Both the position numbers and the translations under genes were made by a program. The notes under the pieces are model-generated. The model did no database searches, had not been told where the DNA came from, and saw only the letters and a list, made by a program, of their open reading frames with translations. From REEP01 sp964517265 (lineage in GTDB: Bacteria > Pseudomonadota > Alphaproteobacteria > Rhodospirillales > Defluviicoccaceae), in the NCBI GenBank assembly GCA_964517265.1, contig CAZFBS010000086.1, positions 1 through 6,344 on the forward strand: a stretch of 6,344 bases of DNA, in the 5' to 3' direction. This document shows positions 1 through 6,232 of this stretch, in pieces. The stretch's first letter is position 1, and each line of letters begins with the position of its first letter.

Positions 1-400
1 CCGCCTCATCCGCTCCAACTCATTCGCCAGCAGTATCTTTTCCGGGGGAAGATCACCAGCGCCATCGCCGCAGAATTGGGCAGGCTCCCCGCCAGCGCGC
101 GACGCACCATCACGGAACGACAACGGCGGCGAGTTCGCGCGACACGAAGCCGTCAAAGACGCAATCGCCCTCAGCGCCTACTTCTGCGATCCGCACATTC
201 CATGGCAGCGCGGGTCGATCGAGAACACCAACGGCCGCATCCGGCGCGACCTTCCCCGCAAGATCAGCCTCGGAGAATACACCGATGCCGACATCGACGA
301 CGTGATCTGGAGCCTGAATGCGACATTCCGAAAGTGCCTCGGCTACCGAACCCCGAACGAGGCTTTCGCCGCCAACCTCGGTGTCGCACTTGAAATGTGA
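1..400 (+). pseudogene. IS30-family transposase, 3' fragment with frameshift
   Basis: This is the C-terminal end of an IS30-type DDE transposase, a nuclease that would have moved its own insertion sequence. From position 116 to the stop at 398-400 the frame reads NDNGGEFARHEAV, then FCDPHIPWQRGSIENTNGR, then RKCLGYRTPNEAF. These are the typical IS30 segments around the second catalytic Asp and the final catalytic Glu (the E of SIEN). Immediately upstream the homologous reading is one frame away: ITSAIAAELGRLPASARRTIT ends at 114. One extra G at about 114-115 therefore breaks the gene. Before about position 45 the correct frame is unclear, so further damage is possible. The 5' part lies outside the window. 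The fragment cannot make an active enzyme unless the frameshift is a sequencing error. Family assignment rests on remembered motifs and is firm; the exact element is unknown. Confidence 0.85.
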
Positions 401-523
401 TTCCAGCCCCGACTTGCCCGGCGGGATCAGCGGCTCGATCACCGATCATTCCTCATTGCTCAGGTCGCTCGGATAGCGCAAGTGATCGCGGCTATAGCGG
501 GTGCGGTTCTCAACCGTCCACAT
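401..523 (-). pseudogene. IS5-family transposase, N-terminal remnant
   Basis: Read on the minus strand, an ATG at 523-521 opens MWTVENRTRYSRDHLRYPS, then DLSNEE, a TGA at 448-446, then SVIEPLIPPGKSG. This is the usual start of an IS5-family (IS427/IS1031-like) transposase, where the text is normally 'L(T/S)(D/N)EEW..IEPL(L/I)PP'. The stop replaces the conserved Trp, consistent with a TGG to TGA change. Homology ends after PPGKSG, at about 404-412, where the sequence becomes the antisense of the IS30 fragment. The rest of the gene, including every catalytic residue, is absent. The likely reading is an IS5-type element cut by an IS30-type element, both then decaying. The family call is confident; the exact junction is not. 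Confidence 0.75.
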
Positions 524-626
524 CGGCGCCTTCCTTCTCGACTCAGCGCCAAACACGGAATCACAGCCGCTTCCAACTCCGCAAGCCAAAATCCGTCAAC
601 CGCTTTTGTCGATTCAGAAAGCCCCC
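524..626 (-). mobile_element. Probable IS5 remnant upstream region and outer end
   Basis: This is the non-coding stretch upstream of the IS5 transposase remnant. IS5-type elements usually have a short leader of this size between the terminal inverted repeat and the transposase start. On the minus strand it begins GGGGGCTTTCTGAATCGAC, from 626 inwards, which is a plausible terminal repeat. The opposite end of the element is missing, so the repeat cannot be paired. The boundary at 626 is therefore an inference and could be wrong by some tens of bases. Confidence 0.4.
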
Positions 627-674
627 GGAAAGACACTCAGATTTTGTGGTCCGATTAGATGCCGCAATGGTCAT

Positions 675-686
675 CCCCAAATGGGG
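675..686. repeat. Palindrome CCCC-AAAT-GGGG
   Basis: Four-base arms CCCC and GGGG flank AAAT. It resembles the larger inverted repeat about 120 bases downstream, which also has a C-run, an AT-rich centre and a G-run. It could be a protein-binding site, but at this length chance is a serious alternative. Confidence 0.25.
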
Positions 687-793
687 TCCATCCCGTTTAG
701 GTAAAGGGAGCAATATGATTTCTTTTCTGTGTATCGTCACGTGTCCCGCCATGTGCTGGCAACGCCACCCCGTTTTGAGTATGACATAAACAT

Positions 794-812
794 ATACCCC
801 ATTTGTGGGTAT
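794..812. promoter_or_regulatory. Inverted repeat abutting the candidate -35 box (possible operator)
   Basis: A perfect 6-base inverted repeat, ATACCC at 794-799 and GGGTAT at 807-812, flanks a 7-base centre, CATTTGT. Its last base is the first base of the candidate -35 hexamer TTGCAT. That position suits a repressor or activator site for the cluster. No regulator family is identified. The repeat itself is seen directly; the regulatory role is inferred. Confidence 0.4.
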
Positions 813-840
813 TGCATCTTATGATTACTTGCTCTATGTT
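812..840 (+). promoter_or_regulatory. Candidate sigma70-type promoter for the cluster
   Basis: TTGCAT at 812-817 and TATGTT at 835-840 are separated by 17 bases, the optimal spacing. Each hexamer matches the consensus TTGACA or TATAAT at four of six positions. It lies about 64 bases before the preferred ATG at 904, leaving room for a short 5' leader. No better pair was found between 627 and 903. It is a prediction from pattern only. Confidence 0.4.
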
Positions 841-903
841 GCCGTACCAGATCAAGATTAGTGCAAACGCAAAATTTTGGTAATGGGTTGGGGCACCTCC
901 AAA

Positions 904-2133
904 ATGAAGAATACTAACGGCACGCATGAACGTGCCCGTGTGGCTGTGGTCATGGGTACGCGGCCAGAAGCAATCAAGATGATCTCAATAATCCAAGAAT
1001 TGAAAGGGAGAGCGAATGTTTTTGATCCTGTTGTTGTATTGACGGCACAACATCGGCAAATGCTTGATCAGGTTCTGTCGGCATTTTCCATAAATCCAGA
1101 TTTTGACATGAACTTGATGCGAGAAAATCAGTCGCTGAACGAGTTGAAAGCACGGGTTCTGATGTCGATGGACGTGATGCTCAGAGAGACACGTCCTGAT
1201 CTTTTGCTTGTTCAGGGTGATACGACGACAGCGTTTGCTGCCGCAATGGCAGCATTTAACAATAGTGTCCCGGTGGCACATGTCGAGGCGGGGTTGCGTA
1301 GTTACGATTATCAAAATCCTTTTCCAGAAGAAGCCAATCGCCGCCTTACGTCGATTATCACGAACATTCATCTCGCACCCACCCCTCTCGCTAGACAGAA
1401 TTTGCGCAACGAAGGAGTGCAAGAGGACCGCATCGTCGTGACCGGCAACACGGTTGTCGATGCCCTCATGACTTTGGGCAATGTAGCGCTGAACCAAGAA
1501 TCTGGGTCTCTGTCCAAGATCCCCTTCGACGGGCATCGTATGGTTCTTGTGACGTCGCATCGGCGAGAGTCGTGGGGGAGCGACCTGCAGAACATCTGTT
1601 TAGCTCTGAAGGACTTGGTGAAGGCGTTTCCGGACGTCATTGTCGTGTATCCCGTGCACATGAATCCGAACGTGAGACGCACGGTCATGGCGGCACTGCA
1701 GGATGCCGACCGGATCTTTCTGATAGAGCCTTTGGACTACATGAACTTCATTGGCCTGATGCAAAAAGCGTACGTCATTTTGACGGATTCAGGTGGAGTA
1801 CAGGAGGAGGCGCCGACGTTCCGCAAGCCGCTGCTGGTCCTCCGCAACGTCACGGAGCGACCGGAAGCCTTTCAAGCGGGGCTTTCAAAGGTGATCGGGA
1901 CATCCCGCGACGTGATCTTCAGCGAGGCGAGCTGCTTGCTTGCGGATGAGAGTGTATACCGAGGCATGTCATCGGGCGCCAACCCCTATGGCGATGGAAA
2001 GGCAGCAAAGCGCATAGCAGAAACGCTTCAAAACTGGTGGCACGGGCGGAACCCGCTTCTGCAGCCGGACCGCATGTTCCAGCCGTTGAGCCATGCCCAT
2101 CGGTCCTCACGACAGGTGGAAGTGGCTACATAA
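904..2133 (+). CDS. wecB: UDP-N-acetylglucosamine 2-epimerase, non-hydrolysing
   Basis: This cytoplasmic enzyme interconverts UDP-GlcNAc and UDP-ManNAc and so supplies UDP-ManNAc for polysaccharide synthesis. Family motifs run in order through the 409-residue product: GTRPEAIKM (18-26), TAQHRQMLDQVL, VQGDTTTAFAAA (103-114), HVEAGLRS, FPEEANRRL, TGNTVVDAL, TSHRRESWG, VYPVHMNPNVR, LTDSGGVQEEAP and TERPEAFQAG. Residues aligning with E. coli WecB Asp95, Glu117, Glu131 and His213 are present as D106, E128, E142 and H219. HRRES replaces the more usual HRREN. The length is slightly above the 370-390 typical, mostly from a charged C-terminal tail of about 30 residues. The frame is also open from TTG 877 and ATG 883. 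ATG 904 is preferred because it leaves a normal short lead into VAVVMGTRPE, though the ribosome site (GGTTGGGG) is weak. The gene ends 34 bases before the synthase. Its first half is clearly AT-richer than its second. The symbol follows family function; mnaA is equivalent. Confidence 0.93.
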   Translation: MKNTNGTHERARVAVVMGTRPEAIKMISIIQELKGRANVFDPVVVLTAQHRQMLDQVLSAFSINPDFDMNLMRENQSLNELKARVLMSMDVMLRETRPDLLLVQGDTTTAFAAAMAAFNNSVPVAHVEAGLRSYDYQNPFPEEANRRLTSIITNIHLAPTPLARQNLRNEGVQEDRIVVTGNTVVDALMTLGNVALNQESGSLSKIPFDGHRMVLVTSHRRESWGSDLQNICLALKDLVKAFPDVIVVYPVHMNPNVRRTVMAALQDADRIFLIEPLDYMNFIGLMQKAYVILTDSGGVQEEAPTFRKPLLVLRNVTERPEAFQAGLSKVIGTSRDVIFSEASCLLADESVYRGMSSGANPYGDGKAAKRIAETLQNWWHGRNPLLQPDRMFQPLSHAHRSSRQVEVAT

Positions 2134-2167
2134 TATAACAACGTACAGCGCGGCTGGGAGCTGAAGG

Positions 2168-3832
2168 ATGATTTTCGACAGCGGGTTAACAGGTATCGTC
2201 AGTTTTACCGATCTTATAGCCTACATCCTGATCGTAATCAAATTGCTAACGATTTTTGTCTGCGTTGTCTTTTTGGTAAGTGGTCTGGACGATCTGTTTA
2301 TCGATGTATGCTACGGCATTCGCACGATCTACCGGAAACTCTTCGTGTACACGCGCTATCGGCGGATGACCGAGAATGACATCGTGGCCAAGGAGGAGCA
2401 GCCGATTGCCGTCATGATACCGGCGTGGGACGAGTCGGCCGTTATTCGTCCGATGTTGGAGAACGCTGCGCGGAGTCTGAACTATTCGAATGTTCATATT
2501 TTCGTCGGGACATACCCCAATGACTCAGCGACCGAGCGTGAAGTACAAAAAGTTCGGGAAAGCTACCGCAACATTCACCGCGTGACGACACCGCATGACG
2601 GCCCCACGAACAAGGCCGACTGCTTGAACTGGATCTATCAGGGAATCAGGCTTTTCGAAAAGGAAAGCAACATCCGTTTTCAGATCTTTATCATGCAGGA
2701 TTGCGAGGATGTTATCCATCCGCTGTGCTATAAACTGTTCAACTATCTCATGCCACGCTTCGACATGGTGCAACTCCCGGTCCACTCGTTGAAACGCAAG
2801 TGGTACGAGTTCACGGGAGCGCACTACAAGGACGAGTTCGCCCAGCTTCACCACAAGGATCTCGTCGTTCGAGAAGTGCTGACGGGAAGTATTCCAGCGG
2901 CAGGAGTTGGGTGTGCATTTAGTCGATGCGCGTTTGAAACTATTGCTGCGAACAACAACAACCAAGTCTTCAGTATCGACTCTCTGACGGAAGACTACGA
3001 TTTCGGTTTCCGGCTCAAGGAGTTTGGCCTCAAGCAGATCTTTGTAAAGTTCACTGTTGTGCGAACGGAGTTGCAGGGCAGTTGGTGGCGTCGGACTCCA
3101 CGCCCGGTAAGAGTAGAGGAAATCGTCGGCATCCGAGAGTTTTTTCCTGCCAACTTCAGGGCCTCGGTGCGGCAGAAGTCACGATGGGTCGTCGGGATCG
3201 CCTTCCAAGGCTGGGCGCACCTCGGTTGGCGAGGCGGCTTGTTAACCCGGTACATTCTGTTTCGGGATCGGAAGGCAATTATTACCAATCTCGTCAATCT
3301 TATGGGCTATTTCGTGGTTTTGGTTGTAGTATTTGTCTGGATTATCTTGTGGATGGATCCAAGTTCTTATCGTTATCCGCCTCTGATTGAAGAGGGGTCA
3401 CTCCTTTGGTACGTTGTCATTGCGAATGGCGTGCTTTTGCTTGAACGAGTTTTGCTCCGTGCCTATTGTGTTTATAGGGTTTATGGATGGCGGCAGGCTT
3501 TGCTGTCCATTCCACGCATGGTCTGGGGAAACGTCATCAACTTCGGGGCGACGTATCGAGCCATCCGGCTTTATGCCCGCTACTTGAGGACCGGGAAGCT
3601 GATCGCCTGGGACAAGACGCAGCATGTCTACCCATCGGAAGCGGAGTTGGGCGGGTTCCGTCGCCGCCTGGGCGATCTGCTCCTCGAACATCAGCTCGTG
3701 ACGATAAACCAGTTGCAAGAGGCACTCGCTCGGCAGCGGAGCGAACGCCGGCTGCTCGGGGCGATCCTCATCGACATGGGAGCGCTCCAGGAAACCCAGT
3801 TGGCCCACGTTCTGAATTCGGCAGCCAATTGA
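2168..3832 (+). CDS. NfrB-like membrane glycosyltransferase with C-terminal MshEN module
   Basis: This is a processive-type family 2 glycosyltransferase of the inner membrane, 554 residues. It has an N-terminal membrane helix (about 13-40), followed by SGLDDLFIDVCYGIR, much like E. coli NfrB. The cytoplasmic GT-A domain has PAWDES (85-90), VGTYPNDS (113-120), TNKADCLN (147-154), the metal/nucleotide site QDCEDVIHP (177-185), LTEDYDFGFRLKE (273-285, TED acceptor motif) and QKSRW (336-340). Two more membrane spans lie at about 372-396 and 411-430. Residues 500-523 form an MshEN motif starting RLGDLL and ending ARQ. A five-residue spacer RSERR follows, then a second, poorer copy (529-552) starting LLGAIL. 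This module binds cyclic di-GMP in MshE and in NfrB. E. coli NfrB is about 745 residues, so roughly 190 C-terminal residues are absent here. ATG 2168 follows GGGAG at 2156-2160. The likely substrate is UDP-ManNAc from the upstream epimerase (inferred). A generic GT2 with another sugar remains possible. Confidence 0.9.
   Translation: MIFDSGLTGIVSFTDLIAYILIVIKLLTIFVCVVFLVSGLDDLFIDVCYGIRTIYRKLFVYTRYRRMTENDIVAKEEQPIAVMIPAWDESAVIRPMLENAARSLNYSNVHIFVGTYPNDSATEREVQKVRESYRNIHRVTTPHDGPTNKADCLNWIYQGIRLFEKESNIRFQIFIMQDCEDVIHPLCYKLFNYLMPRFDMVQLPVHSLKRKWYEFTGAHYKDEFAQLHHKDLVVREVLTGSIPAAGVGCAFSRCAFETIAANNNNQVFSIDSLTEDYDFGFRLKEFGLKQIFVKFTVVRTELQGSWWRRTPRPVRVEEIVGIREFFPANFRASVRQKSRWVVGIAFQGWAHLGWRGGLLTRYILFRDRKAIITNLVNLMGYFVVLVVVFVWIILWMDPSSYRYPPLIEEGSLLWYVVIANGVLLLERVLLRAYCVYRVYGWRQALLSIPRMVWGNVINFGATYRAIRLYARYLRTGKLIAWDKTQHVYPSEAELGGFRRRLGDLLLEHQLVTINQLQEALARQRSERRLLGAILIDMGALQETQLAHVLNSAAN
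3662..3829 (+). other. MshEN (GspE N-terminal-like) cyclic di-GMP-binding domain of the synthase
   Basis: This is the coding segment for synthase residues 499-554. MshEN domains consist of two 24-residue motifs of the form RLGxxL...L..xL..Q separated by five residues, and grip cyclic di-GMP mainly by hydrophobic contacts plus the Arg. The first copy here is canonical (R500, L501, G502, final Q523) and the spacer is exactly five residues. The second has Leu in place of the Arg (L529, L530, G531) and ends NSA where Gln is expected. The protein stops two residues later. Binding is likely but could be weakened by the imperfect second half. Confidence 0.75.
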
Positions 3833-3928
3833 AAAACATAGTAGGCCAAGGTAAAGTCCAGGAGTTCGGGGAGTGGGAGCCAAGTGAGGCAAATCGTCAA
3901 TACAAAAATTCGCAAGTAGGAGGTTGTA
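3833..3928 (+). promoter_or_regulatory. Intergenic spacer with strong ribosome binding site
   Basis: This spacer of 96 bases lies between the synthase and the deacetylase-like gene. TAGGAGG at 3917-3923 sits five bases before ATG 3929 and fixes that start. I see no convincing hairpin, terminator or -35/-10 pair in the spacer, which fits cotranscription from upstream. Confidence 0.6.
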
Positions 3929-6094
3929 ATGCAGGTTAACCGTGTCACAAGCAAGCGCCGCTTGCTGAAGGTCCTGTGGGCTGTCCCGCTGATGGCATGC
4001 GCCCTGATGCTGGTGGGGCAGGCCCCTCCGGTACAGGCGGAAGTGGCACCGCCGCCAAAGCCTCCTGTCGAGGCGATTGTAGTGCCGGGCGATACATGCG
4101 TGACGCCGGAAAAGGTTCTTGGGAAGGTTCCGCCAGGCAAGGGGCTGGACAAGCAGGCGAGCAAGGGGCTGAACAAGAAGGAGAGGGACAAGAGGGCCCA
4201 GAGAGCCAATAAGCAACTCAAGAAGTATGGCGCTAACTTCGTTGGATGCCAGATCGGCCATGTAGGGAAGCCGCAAGCCGGTAAGAAAGCTAAGAAAGCG
4301 GATAACGATATCGATCAGGAAAGGAGAGAAGGTAAGAAGTTAGCCGATCTTCAGCTTTCTCCTTACGAGAGCAACCGGCTGCAAAACCGGCTGCTCGATG
4401 CAGAGATGAAGAAATTCCTCAAATTGCAGGAAAATTTTGATCTTGCCGCGGTTGGTGCCACATCCGTTGCCGCGGTTGGTGCCACATCCGTCGCCCCTGT
4501 TGGTGCCACATCCTCGGTTACGTCGGCCCTTATTCTTTATGACTATCAGCCGAGCCAGCAGTATGGTGACTTGGGGCACATCTACGCGATCATGCTGCGC
4601 AATCTGCTGGGGCATTTTGCCGGAATGGAAGTCGACCTGTTGCCCGTGGGCTCCTACGAGGCGGGCCAGATCGAGACATACGGGGCGACCTTCTACATCG
4701 GCTCATACTATGATCATCCGCTGCCGGCGGCGTTCCTTGCAGACGTAGCCAAGGTTCAGGCGGGGCAGGCGCCTGGAGCCACGGTGGTCTGGTTCAAGAA
4801 CAACCTCTGGAAGCTGGCGTGGGAGCCTTCCTACAATTTCACTGCGAACACTGGGCTTGGCTTTTACGGCTTGGTCGGCCTCAACGCAGCTCCCTCGAGT
4901 GCTAATCCCACGCCCGGGTTCTACGACACGGTGCTCTATGAGAATTTAGAGTTCTCCAAGTACTACGACTACGACCCTGAGACGAACTTGATTTTTGCGG
5001 ACCCGGACATCGGGTACATCGGCATCGAGAATCCCGAGAAGGCCAGCGAAGCCGTGGCGATTGCCAACAGTGCCACCGGCCAAGTCATCCCCTATGCCGT
5101 GCGCGCTGGCAACTTCTGGTACATGGCCGACATTCCCTTTTCGTTTATCGGTCCGCGTGACCGCTACCTCGTGTTCGCCGACATTCTTCACGACATGGTC
5201 GGTAGCACCCAAGCCACGGCGCCGACAGCGATGATCCGTCTTGAGGATGTCGCGGCCTATGTCAGCTTCAATGCCATGAAGCAGATCACCGATTACCTCT
5301 ATCCAAAGGGGATTCCGTTCTCCATCGCCGGTGTTCCCATTTACCGCGATCCTCTTGGGATCTACAACAACGGCCAGCCGAATGAAATCCGTCTTGGGGA
5401 CGCGGAGGCCGGGCCTCTGAGGCAATCTCTCGACTACGCTCTTCAGGATAAGGGCGGCCGCGGGGCCTCACTCGTCTGTCACGGCACTACCCACCAGCTC
5501 GGCAACCAGCCCAATCCCTACAACGGCGTTACCGGCAATGACTTTGAATTCATCAACATTGTCACGGGACAGGTGCCGCCAGAGCTCAACACAATTGAAA
5601 AGGTCTTGGCGCGGGTGGACTATGGTCTCAACGAGTGGCTCAACTTCGGCTATCAGTGCTTTGCTTGGGAGACGCCCCATTATCATGCCTCGGCCGTTGC
5701 CAACCGAGCGTTTCCGCAGCGGTTCGATACAACTTATCATCGGATGATGTACTACACCGCCGAGGACTCTGTCAGTGGCCGGAGCGCGGGTCAGTTTTTT
5801 CCGTACATCATCGAGAAAGATTACTACGGCCAGCGGATCCTTCCGGAGAGCCTCGGCAACATCGAGTACGACATTCGTGACATTGATCCCACGTCCTATA
5901 TCAACTACACGTGGGAAGATCTCTTGCTGAACGCGAAATACGCCCTGGTTGTCCGTGACGGATACGGGTCCTTCTTCTTCCATCCGTTCTGGTTGGAGCC
6001 GGAACTGGGCGTTCCTGGCTTCCAAGACTTCAGGAATTTGGTAGAGGGGATGCTTGCTCTTGGCTATCAGTTCGTGGATCCCAGCATGCAATAA
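3929..6094 (+). CDS. Secreted DUF2334/YdaL-type polysaccharide deacetylase-like protein
   Basis: The 721-residue product has a Sec signal peptide: basic start (K9-R11, K14), hydrophobic core about 15-30, likely cleavage after PPVQA at 37. Next comes a Pro/Lys-rich basic stretch (38-140) with two cysteines (C57, C107). A short helical-looking segment (142-170) and three 8-residue repeats (173-196) lead into the conserved part. Residues 198-430 open with ALILYDYQPS and resemble the N-terminal half of DUF2334/COG5298 (YdaL) proteins. The deacetylase-like barrel follows: MIRLEDVAAYVSF (435-447), GIPFSIAGVPIYRDP (461-475), SLVCHGTTHQ (514-523), WETPHYHAS (580-588) and FFFHPFW (682-688). The family usually shows R-x-D-D-V; here the first Asp is Glu (RLEDV). 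Conserved His at 518, 522 and 685 fit metal binding. It probably acts on the polymer outside the cytoplasm, removing N-acetyl groups or cutting chains; neither is shown for certain for this family. It is longer than typical members because of the N-terminal extension. Confidence 0.85.
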   Translation: MQVNRVTSKRRLLKVLWAVPLMACALMLVGQAPPVQAEVAPPPKPPVEAIVVPGDTCVTPEKVLGKVPPGKGLDKQASKGLNKKERDKRAQRANKQLKKYGANFVGCQIGHVGKPQAGKKAKKADNDIDQERREGKKLADLQLSPYESNRLQNRLLDAEMKKFLKLQENFDLAAVGATSVAAVGATSVAPVGATSSVTSALILYDYQPSQQYGDLGHIYAIMLRNLLGHFAGMEVDLLPVGSYEAGQIETYGATFYIGSYYDHPLPAAFLADVAKVQAGQAPGATVVWFKNNLWKLAWEPSYNFTANTGLGFYGLVGLNAAPSSANPTPGFYDTVLYENLEFSKYYDYDPETNLIFADPDIGYIGIENPEKASEAVAIANSATGQVIPYAVRAGNFWYMADIPFSFIGPRDRYLVFADILHDMVGSTQATAPTAMIRLEDVAAYVSFNAMKQITDYLYPKGIPFSIAGVPIYRDPLGIYNNGQPNEIRLGDAEAGPLRQSLDYALQDKGGRGASLVCHGTTHQLGNQPNPYNGVTGNDFEFINIVTGQVPPELNTIEKVLARVDYGLNEWLNFGYQCFAWETPHYHASAVANRAFPQRFDTTYHRMMYYTAEDSVSGRSAGQFFPYIIEKDYYGQRILPESLGNIEYDIRDIDPTSYINYTWEDLLLNAKYALVVRDGYGSFFFHPFWLEPELGVPGFQDFRNLVEGMLALGYQFVDPSMQ
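4445..4516 (+). repeat. Three tandem 24-base repeats in the deacetylase-like gene
   Basis: Units at 4445-4468, 4469-4492 and 4493-4516 encode AAVGATSV, AAVGATSV and APVGATSS. The first two differ only in the last base; the third is diverged at both ends but keeps TTGGTGCCACATCC. The repeat is in frame, so copy number can change without breaking the gene. It encodes a flexible linker between the basic N-terminal extension and the conserved domain. Confidence 0.9.
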
Positions 6095-6135
6095 TAACGC
6101 ATCCCACGCCCTCTTCGGTCCCGGTTTGGGCTGAT

Positions 6136-6232
6136 GGATGGCGGGTCGAACGAACCTCGCTTGAGTCGTTGAGGATTACGAGTTCAAAGTCTGTCCTCGC
6201 GTTTCCGGAGCACTCGACCCGCCATCCTTTTT
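6136..6232 (+). terminator. Long-range inverted repeat followed by T-tract
   Basis: A perfect 14-base inverted repeat, GGATGGCGGGTCGA at 6136-6149 and TCGACCCGCCATCC at 6214-6227, is followed directly by TTTTT (6228-6232). It lies 41 bases after the deacetylase-like gene. The 64-base loop is long for an intrinsic terminator but contains its own small stem (CCTC 6155-6158 with GAGG 6171-6174). It could therefore fold as a branched terminator. A short mobile-element remnant with 14-base ends is an alternative; I see no target-site duplication. Confidence 0.5.

Larger units (their letters stand above)
627..903 (+). promoter_or_regulatory. Upstream leader region of the polysaccharide cluster
   Basis: No convincing protein gene lies here. 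The region is the only long non-coding interval before the cluster and should hold its promoter. It contains two short palindromes built on CCCC/GGGG arms (675-686 and 794-812) and a promoter-like pair of hexamers (812-840), each listed separately. A 24-codon ORF at 715-789, preceded by AAAGGGAG, is possible but unsupported. Confidence 0.5.

Noticed and set aside
76..393. 105-codon plus-strand frame starting TTG 76
   Set aside because: Only the residues up to about position 114 belong to the IS30 transposase; beyond the frameshift the translation is Arg-rich nonsense while the neighbouring frame carries the real motifs.
397..789. 130-codon plus-strand frame
   Set aside because: It crosses the IS30/IS5 junction and the antisense of the IS5 remnant; no family resemblance and no proper ribosome site at its start.
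627..903. Sigma54-type promoter upstream of the epimerase
   Set aside because: No TGGCAC-N5-TTGCA-like element with correct spacing was found; the sigma70-type pair at 812-840 fits better.
985..1560. 191-codon open frame on the minus strand
   Set aside because: It is antisense to the epimerase core motifs, with His/Cys-rich low-quality translation and no domain.
3398..4276. 292-codon open frame on the minus strand
   Set aside because: It runs antisense across the end of the synthase and start of the deacetylase-like gene, both with clear family motifs. Its translation is Leu/Pro/His-rich with no recognisable domain.
5468..6091. 207-codon open frame on the minus strand
   Set aside because: It is antisense to the conserved catalytic part of the deacetylase-like gene and has no motifs of its own.
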